A stretch of 5,646 bases of DNA, from positions 1-5,646 of the forward strand of contig DATAZV010000527.1 in NCBI GenBank assembly GCA_036271855.1, written 5' to 3'. The notes below the pieces were generated by a model. That model worked only from the letters and a program-made list of their open reading frames with translations. It did not search any database and was not told the DNA's origin. Positions 1-4,651 of this stretch are shown here, in pieces. Each line of letters starts with the position of its first letter. Within the stretch, counting starts at the first letter, position 1. A program made the translations under genes and the position numbers. The DNA comes from JAQGMJ01 sp036271855. Lineage in GTDB: Bacteria; Pseudomonadota; Gammaproteobacteria; Burkholderiales; JAEUOS01.

Positions 1-143
1 TGTTCGGCGGCGAAGCTGAGCTTGGCGCGAGTGACGGCGTCGGTCTCCATCTGCTCGACCCATTGCCGCATTGCAGCAGCGCTGGCTTCATAGGTCTGTT
101 TGACCCAGGCGTCCCACGAGGCAGAGGCCGGCGGCGCGTTCAT
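1..143 (-). CDS. 5' end of a PHA synthase (PhaC)-like gene, partial
   Basis: Only the first 47 residues are in the window; the gene runs off the left edge. Translation begins MNAPPASASWDAWVK. Residues 35-44 (DAVTRAKLSF) followed by AAE resemble the conserved N-terminal block of class I poly(3-hydroxybutyrate) synthases, which in Cupriavidus necator PhaC reads roughly DAKTRQRIRF about 100 residues further in. If the match is right, the protein would polymerise hydroxyacyl-CoA into polyester storage granules in the cytoplasm, and its N-terminus is much shorter than usual. The start at 143 is well fixed: AGGAG lies six bases before the ATG, and an in-frame stop occurs at 191-189 with no better start between. 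It lies downstream of the yhhQ-type gene on the same strand but is separated from it by an intrinsic terminator, so it is probably transcribed alone. The catalytic Cys-Asp-His region is outside the window, so a phasin-like or other helical protein cannot be excluded. Confidence 0.5.
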   Translation of the reverse strand, partial: MNAPPASASWDAWVKQTYEASAAAMRQWVEQMETDAVTRAKLSFAAE

Positions 144-183
144 GCCCGGCTCCTGGAGCGGCAAATTTTGCCCGCAAGCGGGC
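144..183 (-). promoter_or_regulatory. Structured leader and ribosome binding site of the PhaC-like gene
   Basis: Read on the minus strand, the 40 bases before the ATG contain GCCCGC-TT-GCGGGC (183-170), then TTGCCGC (164-158) which can pair, with one bulge, with the second arm GCGGGCAA (175-168), then GCTCCAGGAGC (159-149), a short inverted repeat that includes the Shine-Dalgarno AGGAG (154-150). The first arm GCCCG can also pair with CGGGC immediately before the ATG (148-144). The pairings are mutually exclusive in part. The ribosome binding site itself is strong and correctly spaced; a regulatory role for the folding is inference, since GC-rich DNA often yields such repeats. Confidence 0.45.
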
Positions 184-250
184 TGCTGTCACGATGCTGA
201 TTTGTCTCGATGCCGCACATGCTTTTTGCTCTTTACTTTGCTGCGTTGCG

Positions 251-292
251 AAAAATCCGGCGGGCGATTTAGCTCTGTCGCGCCGGATTTTT
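251..292 (-). terminator. Intrinsic terminator after the yhhQ-type gene
   Basis: A perfect 12-bp inverted repeat, AAAAATCCGGCG at 251-262 and CGCCGGATTTTT at 281-292, encloses an 18-base loop. The stem can gain three more pairs (CGA 265-267 with TCG 278-280) beyond a two-base bulge. On the minus strand the GC core is followed by a run of five T, 39 bases beyond the stop codon of the transporter gene, which is the classic layout of a Rho-independent terminator. The A-run on the other arm gives it the same form on the plus strand, so it could act in both directions, shielding the PhaC-like gene's leader from read-through. Confidence 0.8.
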
Positions 293-325
293 CCTGTGCC
301 CCAGTCTACCCTTGAATCTTTAAAA

Positions 326-339
326 CAGGATTAATCCTG
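326..339. repeat. 14-bp perfect palindrome over the yhhQ stop codon
   Basis: CAGGATTAATCCTG equals its own reverse complement and encodes the last two codons (Gln, Asp), the TAA stop and the next bases of the transporter gene. On the minus-strand transcript it could form a five-pair stem with a TTAA loop followed by four T, a weak terminator-like element ahead of the strong one at 251-292. It could also be a protein-binding site. No direct evidence of function. Confidence 0.5.
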
Positions 340-1101
340 AAGATGAAATGGATTGAAATTTGTATCGCGATCGAAATAATCCTGGTTCTCGGCCCGCTTC
401 AGGGCGCGCACCACGGCGTAGGTCAGGGGCGTGGCGAGAATTTCCCAGGCGCATTTCAATGTGTAATTGGTTAGCATGATCGATGCCAACAATGCGTCGG
501 GCAGGAGGCCGTACAAGGCCAGCGGGAAAAAAATCAGCGTATCGATACCCTCACCGATCAAGGTGGACCCGATCAGGCGCAGCCACAAGTGCCGCCCCGC
601 GGTTTTTACCTTGAGCCGGGCCAGCACATAGGAATTGCAGAACTCGCCGGCCCAGAACCCTGCCAGCGATGCGGCGGCAACGCGCCAGGTGGCGCCGAAC
701 ACCGTCTCGTAAGCCGCCTGGTGCGGCCATTGCGGCGCCGCCGGCAGGGCCACCACGATGGCCGCGATGGCACTCGCAAACAGCATGGCCGCAAAGCCCA
801 TCCACACCACGCGCCGGGCGCGCGCGTAGCCGTACACCTCGGTGAGGATGTCGCCGAAAATATAGGAGATGGGAAAAAACAGGGTGGCGGCGCCGAATTG
901 CACGCCGCCGATTTGCGCCACCTTGGCCGGCCCGATCAGGTTGGAGCACAGCAGCACGGCGACGAAGGCCGCCATGATGAGATCGTAGTATCGATAGGAA
1001 GGCGTGAGGGAGGAACCGAGGCCTGCACGGGAATGCGGCGGCGCAGCATGGGATAGGGAACCCTCATGCGTGACGTTCGCCGCCTGGTTTGCTGTTGTCA
1101 T
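331..1101 (-). CDS. yhhQ: Queuosine-precursor transporter, YhhQ/VUT (DUF165) family
   Basis: A 256-residue inner-membrane protein of the family that imports 7-deazaguanine precursors (preQ0/preQ1) for the tRNA wobble base queuosine; that role is known for E. coli YhhQ and is carried over here by family membership. Family marks visible: SYRYYDLIMAAFVAVLLCSN at the start of the first membrane segment (about 35-54), FPISYIFGDILTEVYGYAR (75-93), an NSYVLARLK stretch (156-164) and GSTLIGEGIDTLIFFPLA (178-195). About six hydrophobic segments can be drawn near residues 41-57, 70-87, 98-120, 140-160, 175-198 and 203-230. The first ~34 residues are polar and variable, and the tail is charged. The ATG at 1101 follows GAGG with seven bases spacing. 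The gene is divergent from the aldolase-type gene across 72 bp and ends in its own terminator, so it is likely monocistronic. A queuosine riboswitch was looked for in the leader and not seen. Confidence 0.88.
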   Translation of the reverse strand: MTTANQAANVTHEGSLSHAAPPHSRAGLGSSLTPSYRYYDLIMAAFVAVLLCSNLIGPAKVAQIGGVQFGAATLFFPISYIFGDILTEVYGYARARRVVWMGFAAMLFASAIAAIVVALPAAPQWPHQAAYETVFGATWRVAAASLAGFWAGEFCNSYVLARLKVKTAGRHLWLRLIGSTLIGEGIDTLIFFPLALYGLLPDALLASIMLTNYTLKCAWEILATPLTYAVVRALKRAENQDYFDRDTNFNPFHLQD

Positions 1102-1173
1102 GGATAATCCTCATGATTTGAGTTTCAAGCGGGAGGCGAATTTTACCCGCCCGACTTTGTTCACCGGACATTC
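1102..1173. promoter_or_regulatory. Divergent promoter region
   Basis: Seventy-two bases between two divergent start codons must hold the start signals for both genes. On the minus strand TAAAAT (1145-1140) is a five-of-six match to the sigma-70 -10 box for the transporter gene, but no good -35 is seen at 16-18 bases. For the plus strand TTGAGT (1118-1123) is a possible -35 with only a poor -10 near 1141-1146. The inverted repeat GCGGG (1129-1133) / CCCGC (1146-1150) spans the putative -10 and could be an operator. The ribosome binding site of the transporter (GAGG) is clear; that of the plus-strand gene is weak. Confidence 0.4.
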
Positions 1174-2313
1174 ATGATTCAAACCCAAACGCAATGGCCC
1201 GCGCCGGCCGCCATCGGCATGCCGGTGGAAGAAGTCGACACGCCGGCCCTGATCGTCGAACTCGACGCCCTCGAAGCCAACCTGGAACGCATGGCCGGCT
1301 TCGCCCGCGAGCGCGGCCTGCGCCTGCGCACGCACGCCAAGATGCACAAGTGCACGGCCCTGGCGCGGCGCCAGCTGGCACTGGGCGCCGTCGGCGTGTG
1401 CTGCCAGAAGGTGAGCGAGGCCGAGGTGATGGTGGCCGGCGGCGTTGCCGATGTGCTGATCTCCAACGAGGTGGTGGGCGCCGCCAAGCTGGCGCGGGTG
1501 GCCGCGCTGGCGCGCGAGGCGCGCATCGGCGTGTGCGTGGATAACGCCGATGCGGTGCGGGCGCTGTCGGGCGCCGCTGTCCGCGCCGGTACCCAAGTCG
1601 ATGTGTACGTCGAGATCGACGTCGGCGCGCGGCGCTGCGGCGTGGTGCCGGGCGAAGCGGCGCTGCAACTGGCGCGCGTGGCCGCCGGCTTGCCGGGCCT
1701 GCGCCTGATGGGCCTGCAGGCCTACCACGGCGCTGCGCAGCATTTGCGCACGCCGGCGGAGCGCTCCGCCGCGATCGCCGAAGCGGCGCGGCTGGCGAAA
1801 CTCTCGCGCGACCTGATCATCGGCGCCGGCCTGCCCTGCCCCATCGTCACCGGCGCCGGCAGCGGCACCTTCGAACTGGAGGCCGCCAGCGGGGTGTACA
1901 ACGAATTGCAGCCGGGCTCCTATGCCTTCATGGACGCCGACTACGGGCGCAACGTCACGCCCGCGCCCTTCGCCCACAGCCTGTTCATCCTCGCCGGCGT
2001 GATGAGCCGTTCGGCCGATCATGCGGTACTCGACGTCGGCCTGAAAACGCACGCCGTGGACTCCGGCATGCCGCTGGTGCATGCGGACGCCGCCGGCCGG
2101 CCGCTGACCGGGCTGGAATACCGCAAGGCCTCCGACGAGCATGGCGTGGTGTTCGCCGCCACAGGCACCGCCCTCCCCGCGCTGGGCGCCAAGCTGCGCC
2201 TGATCCCCGGCCACATCGACCCGACGGTGAACCTGCACGACTGGCTCGTCGGCGTGCGCGCCGGCAAGGTGGCCGAGTTGTGGCCGGTGGACGCGCGCGG
2301 CGCGATGTGGTGA
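1174..2313 (+). CDS. D-threonine aldolase / D-3-hydroxyaspartate aldolase-type PLP enzyme
   Basis: A 379-residue fold-type III PLP enzyme (alanine-racemase-like N-terminal barrel plus DSD1-type C-terminal domain), expected in the cytoplasm. Family members reversibly split D-beta-hydroxy amino acids, for example D-threonine to glycine and acetaldehyde or D-3-hydroxyaspartate to glycine and glyoxylate; relatives are D-serine dehydratases. Visible marks: DTPALIVELDALEANL at 22-37; RTHAKMHKC at 52-60, where Lys56 fits the PLP-binding lysine; GVCCQKVSEAE at 74-84; ISNEVVG at 96-102; LQAYHG at 181-186; the glycine-rich TGAGSGTFE at 226-234, suited to the PLP phosphate; ELQPGSYAFMD at 244-254; and PGHIDPTVNLHDW near the end, with His347 and Asp349 matching the divalent-metal ligands of Alcaligenes D-threonine aldolase. 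Length and both site regions are complete. The ATG at 1174 has only a weak GGA before it; the alternative at 1219 would still keep the domain but also lacks a ribosome site. Exact substrate is not decided by sequence. Confidence 0.85.
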   Translation: MIQTQTQWPAPAAIGMPVEEVDTPALIVELDALEANLERMAGFARERGLRLRTHAKMHKCTALARRQLALGAVGVCCQKVSEAEVMVAGGVADVLISNEVVGAAKLARVAALAREARIGVCVDNADAVRALSGAAVRAGTQVDVYVEIDVGARRCGVVPGEAALQLARVAAGLPGLRLMGLQAYHGAAQHLRTPAERSAAIAEAARLAKLSRDLIIGAGLPCPIVTGAGSGTFELEAASGVYNELQPGSYAFMDADYGRNVTPAPFAHSLFILAGVMSRSADHAVLDVGLKTHAVDSGMPLVHADAAGRPLTGLEYRKASDEHGVVFAATGTALPALGAKLRLIPGHIDPTVNLHDWLVGVRAGKVAELWPVDARGAMW

Positions 2314-2413
2314 ACCCGGGCCGGCGGCGTTCGACGTAAAATCACCCGCTCCGGCCGAAGCCGCCGGCCGCCCGGCGCAAACCGGACGGCATCACCACCA
2401 GACCTTTCGAGAC
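2314..2413 (+). promoter_or_regulatory. Hairpin-bearing gap with possible promoter before the hydrolase gene
   Basis: Directly after the aldolase stop lies an inverted repeat: GGCCGGCGGCGTTCG (2319-2333) and CGAAGCCGCCGGCC (2356-2369), 14 pairs with one bulged G; outer CCGGG/CCCGG pairs can extend it. The 22-base loop contains GTAAAAT (2336-2342), the only AT-rich patch in the gap and a possible -10 box, but no matching -35 is visible. There is no T-run after the stem, so it is not a typical intrinsic terminator. It may slow transcription, protect the upstream mRNA end, or bracket a promoter. Confidence 0.45.
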
Positions 2414-3268
2414 ATGAGCGAATACCGCGAACATAGCGTCCTGTGCACGTCGCCCGCCGGCCTGCACCGCATGGCCTATACCGAGTGGGGCGACGCCGCC
2501 AATCCGCGCGTGCTGGTGTGCGTGCATGGCCTGACCCGGGTCGGCCGCGATTTCGACGACCTGGCGCGGGCGCTGGCCGGCCAGTACCGGGTGGTGTGCC
2601 CGGACCTGGTGGGCCGCGGCAAAAGCGACTGGCTCACCGACCCGAAATACTATGCGCCGCCGCAATACACCGCCGACATGGTGACCCTGATCGCGCGCCT
2701 GAACGTGGAAACCGTGCACTGGGTCGGCACCTCGCTGGGCGGCATCGTCGGCATGGCCCTGGCGGCGCTGCCGAAGACGCCGGTAAACCGCCTGGTGCTC
2801 AACGATGTCGGCCCGACCCTGAAGGCGGCTGCCTTGAAGCGTATCGCCGAGTACGTCGGCAAGGCGCCGAAGTTCGAGACCTTCGAACAGGCGCAGGCGT
2901 ATATCCGCGCCGTCAGCATCTCCTTCGGCCTGAAGACCGAGGCGCAATGGAAGTATCTGGCGCAGATCGCGCTCAAGCCGGACGGCGCCGGCTACAAGAT
3001 GCACTACGACCCGGCGATCGCCGTGCCTTTCGGCGGCCCCGATGCGGTGGTCGAGGACGTTTCGCTGTGGCCGTTTTACGATGCCATCAAATGCCCGACC
3101 CTGGTGGTGCGCGGCGCGCATTCCGACCTGCTGGACCGCGCGACCATGGAAGAAATGACCCAGCGCGGCCCGCGCGCGCAAGCGGTGGAAATTCCCGATG
3201 TCGGCCACGCGCCGATGTTCATGGACGAGGACCAGATCGCCGTGGTCCGCGACTTTTTATTGCAGTAA
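2414..3268 (+). CDS. Alpha/beta hydrolase
   Basis: A complete 284-residue alpha/beta-hydrolase-fold protein, probably cytoplasmic since no signal peptide is visible. The catalytic triad can be placed: nucleophile Ser107 in GTSLGG (105-110), acid Asp238 in RGAHSDLL, and His265 in VGHAP. HG at 38-39 forms the expected oxyanion-hole strand end, and DLVGRGKSD (64-72) is the usual loop after strand 4. A helical cap of about 70 residues lies near 135-205. The fold covers esterases, lactonases, amidases and C-C hydrolases, and the sequence does not settle which. The start at 2414 gives a normal N-terminus, but only a weak GAG precedes it at short spacing, so translation may be modest. It is followed after 27 bp by the RidA-family gene, which suggests a shared transcript and a related task, possibly opening an ester, amide or lactone form of the substrate handled by its neighbours. 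Confidence 0.85.
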   Translation: MSEYREHSVLCTSPAGLHRMAYTEWGDAANPRVLVCVHGLTRVGRDFDDLARALAGQYRVVCPDLVGRGKSDWLTDPKYYAPPQYTADMVTLIARLNVETVHWVGTSLGGIVGMALAALPKTPVNRLVLNDVGPTLKAAALKRIAEYVGKAPKFETFEQAQAYIRAVSISFGLKTEAQWKYLAQIALKPDGAGYKMHYDPAIAVPFGGPDAVVEDVSLWPFYDAIKCPTLVVRGAHSDLLDRATMEEMTQRGPRAQAVEIPDVGHAPMFMDEDQIAVVRDFLLQ

Positions 3269-3295
3269 GGCTTTGTCAATACGAGGAATGAAAAA

Positions 3296-3646
3296 ATGAA
3301 AGTAGACCGTTTTCACGTCGGCGCCCGTCTCTCCGAGATGGCCATCCACCACGGCACCGTGTACCTGGCCGGGCAGATCGCCGAGGACGCCAGCCAGGAC
3401 ATGGGCGGCCAGACCCAGCAGGTGCTGGCGCAGATCGACAAGCTGCTGATGGAAGCCGGCACCGACAAGACGCGCGTGCTGATGGCGCAGATTTTTTGCG
3501 CCGACATGCGCCTGTTCGGCGAGATGAACAAGGTGTGGGACGCCTGGGTGGTTGCCGGCCAGACCCCGCCGCGCGCCACCATCGAGGCCAAGCTGGCGAC
3601 CCCGAAGCACCTGGTGGAAATCGTCGTCACCGCCGCGCAAAAATAA
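3296..3646 (+). CDS. RidA/YjgF/UK114-family protein
   Basis: A complete 116-residue member of the Rid family, small trimeric cytoplasmic proteins. The archetype RidA hydrolyses reactive enamine/imine intermediates released by PLP enzymes to keto acids plus ammonia. Visible marks: VYLAGQIAED at 22-31 (first strand region), the helix QTQQVLAQIDKLLMEAGTDK at 39-58, MNKVWDAWV at 77-85, and PPRATIEAKLATPKHLVEIV at 91-110. Arg93 fits the conserved substrate-carboxylate-binding arginine and Glu108 the conserved glutamate of the RidA site. The WDAWV and P-R pattern resembles the E. coli YoaB branch more than RidA itself, so the exact activity is uncertain. The start is well supported by GAGGA with eight bases spacing. 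It sits 27 bp after the hydrolase gene and two genes after the PLP enzyme, a context in keeping with imine clearance. Confidence 0.88.
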   Translation: MKVDRFHVGARLSEMAIHHGTVYLAGQIAEDASQDMGGQTQQVLAQIDKLLMEAGTDKTRVLMAQIFCADMRLFGEMNKVWDAWVVAGQTPPRATIEAKLATPKHLVEIVVTAAQK

Positions 3647-3652
3647 TCCGCG

Positions 3653-3688
3653 CAAGCGGCGCGCTTTGGCGCCGCTGGCGCCGGCTTG
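3653..3688 (+). repeat. Competing inverted repeats in the RidA-SDR gap
   Basis: AGCGGCGC (3655-3662) pairs perfectly with GCGCCGCT (3669-3676) around a six-base loop. The same left arm, extended to CAAGCGGCGC (3653-3662), also pairs with GCGCCGGCTTG (3678-3688) with one bulge. The two right arms come from a near-exact 9-bp tandem duplication (TGGCGCCGC at 3667, TGGCGCCGG at 3676). No T-run follows, so it is not a standard intrinsic terminator. It may moderate expression of the dehydrogenase gene or be chance in GC-rich spacer. Confidence 0.45.
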
Positions 3689-3732
3689 ATGCGGCGGGGC
3701 CGTGCATGCGGCGACGAAATACGGGGACGACA

Positions 3733-4521
3733 ATGACCGCACGTTTGCAGGACAGGGTGGCCCTGGTGTTCGGGGCTGGCTCATCCGGGCCGGGCTGGGG
3801 CAACGGCAAGGCCACTGCCGTCACCTTCGCGCGTGAGGGCGCCCAGGTGATCGGCATCGACATCAACGAGGCAGCGGGCGCGCAGACCCGCGACTTCATT
3901 CGCGCCGAGGGCCACCAATGCGAGAACATGGTCGCCGACGTTTGCAGCGCCGAGCAGGTCGAAGCGGTGGTGCGCGAGGTAACGGCGCGCTACGGGCGCA
4001 TCGACATCCTGCACAACAACGTCGGCATCACGGCGATGGGCGGACCGATCGAAGAAAGCCTGGAGAGCTGGGAGCACGTGATGCAGACCAATCTCACCGG
4101 CATGTTCCTCACCTGCAAGCACGTGCTGCCGGTGATGCTCGAGCAGGGCCGCGGCGCCATCGTCAACGTGTCGTCGCTGGCGGCGATCCGCTATTCGGGC
4201 TATCCCTACAGCTCGTACTACGCCAGCAAGGCCGGGGTCAACCAGTTCACCGTCGGCCTGGCCTTGCAGTACGCGCGCCAGGGCATACGCGCCAACGTCA
4301 TCATGCCGGGCCTGATGAACACACCCCTGATCTACAAGCAGATCAGCGGGCAATACAAGAGCACCGAGGAGATGGTCAAGGCGCGCGACGCCGCCGCGCC
4401 GATGGGCCGCATGGGCACCGGCTGGGAGGTGGCCAACGCGGCGCTGTTCCTCGCCTCGGACGAGGCCAGTTACGTCACCGGCGCCTGCCTGCCGGTGGAT
4501 GGCGGCCTCAGTTGCCTTTGA
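3733..4521 (+). CDS. Short-chain dehydrogenase/reductase (SDR)
   Basis: A 262-residue classical-type SDR, a cytoplasmic NAD(P)-dependent oxidoreductase acting on a hydroxyl or keto group. The Rossmann start is GAGSSGPGWGNG at 14-25, a longer glycine-rich loop than the usual TGxxxGxG. Asp43 at the end of the second strand favours NAD(H) over NADP(H). HNNVG (94-98) replaces the common NNAG. The active-site set Asn120, Ser148 (in NVSS), Tyr162 and Lys166 (YYASK) is complete, followed by VIMPGLMNTPL and the C-terminal VTGACLPVDGGLS found in FabG-like SDRs. The start at 3733 is chosen because GGGGA stands five bases before it and the protein then begins MTARLQDRVALVFG as SDRs do; the same frame is open up to 3496 but that upstream part overlaps the RidA gene and has no family content. 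Substrate is unknown. Confidence 0.9.
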   Translation: MTARLQDRVALVFGAGSSGPGWGNGKATAVTFAREGAQVIGIDINEAAGAQTRDFIRAEGHQCENMVADVCSAEQVEAVVREVTARYGRIDILHNNVGITAMGGPIEESLESWEHVMQTNLTGMFLTCKHVLPVMLEQGRGAIVNVSSLAAIRYSGYPYSSYYASKAGVNQFTVGLALQYARQGIRANVIMPGLMNTPLIYKQISGQYKSTEEMVKARDAAAPMGRMGTGWEVANAALFLASDEASYVTGACLPVDGGLSCL

Positions 4522-4547
4522 GATTGCCTTTGAGATTGCCTTTGCGA
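4512..4547 (+). repeat. 12-bp tandem repeat, three copies, across the SDR stop codon
   Basis: The unit TTGCCTTTGAGA occurs at 4512-4523 and 4524-4535, with a third copy at 4536-4547 changed at one base (TTGCCTTTGCGA). The first copy carries the last codons and the TGA stop of the dehydrogenase gene. As twelve is a multiple of three, the second copy repeats the TGA in frame. Slippage would change spacer length but not the protein. Confidence 0.85.
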
Positions 4548-4651
4548 CCGGCCATGGGAGCAGCGGCAGCCAGCCGCGACAGGCGCAAAACACACGGTAA
4601 AATAGCCGTTCAGCAAAAACCACAATCGGGCACAGCCCAGAGGAGACCAGC
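4522..4651 (+). promoter_or_regulatory. Putative promoter and strong RBS before the TRAP receptor gene
   Basis: GCGACA (4576-4581) and TAAAAT (4598-4603), spaced by 16 bases, match the sigma-70 boxes at four and five of six positions. ACGG/CCGT arms (4594-4597, 4606-4609) flank the -10. The ribosome site AGAGGAG (4639-4645) lies six bases before the ATG, the strongest among the plus-strand genes. Together they suggest that the solute receptor can be transcribed on its own, as is common for binding proteins needed in excess. Confidence 0.5.

Larger units (their letters stand above)
144..330. other. Intergenic region between the PhaC-like and yhhQ-type genes
   Basis: This stretch holds the leader of the PhaC-like gene and the terminator of the transporter gene. 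Between them (about 184-250) the DNA is more AT-rich than its surroundings and should carry the promoter of the PhaC-like gene on the minus strand. I could not identify a convincing -35/-10 pair there. A 71-codon plus-strand open frame that crosses the region has no family resemblance, runs through the terminator, and is not regarded as a gene. Confidence 0.5.

Noticed and set aside
100..315. Plus-strand 71-codon open frame
   Set aside because: It crosses the start of the PhaC-like gene and the terminator, lacks family resemblance and a good ribosome site.
1102..1173. preQ1-type riboswitch ahead of the queuosine-precursor transporter gene
   Set aside because: The leader is short and I see neither a suitable pseudoknot nor the conserved A-rich tail of preQ1-I.
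1111..1180. Direct repeat TCATGATT at 1111 and 1172
   Set aside because: Eight bases only, one copy covering a start codon; probably chance.
1111..2238. Long minus-strand open frame (375 codons) opposite the aldolase-type gene
   Set aside because: Antisense frame rich in His, Arg, Ala and Gly as expected from the complement of GC-rich codons; no family resemblance, and the plus-strand gene has conserved catalytic motifs throughout.
2342..3208. Minus-strand open frame (288 codons) opposite the hydrolase gene
   Set aside because: Same compositional artefact; the plus strand encodes a complete catalytic triad.
3288..3299. Tiny Met-Lys-Lys frame whose TGA overlaps the RidA start codon
   Set aside because: Its ATG is directly adjacent to the GAGGA motif, too close for initiation, while the ATG at 3296 has ideal spacing.
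3496..3732. Upstream extension of the SDR reading frame
   Set aside because: It overlaps the RidA gene in another frame and has no SDR content; the start at 3733 has a ribosome site and the normal family N-terminus.
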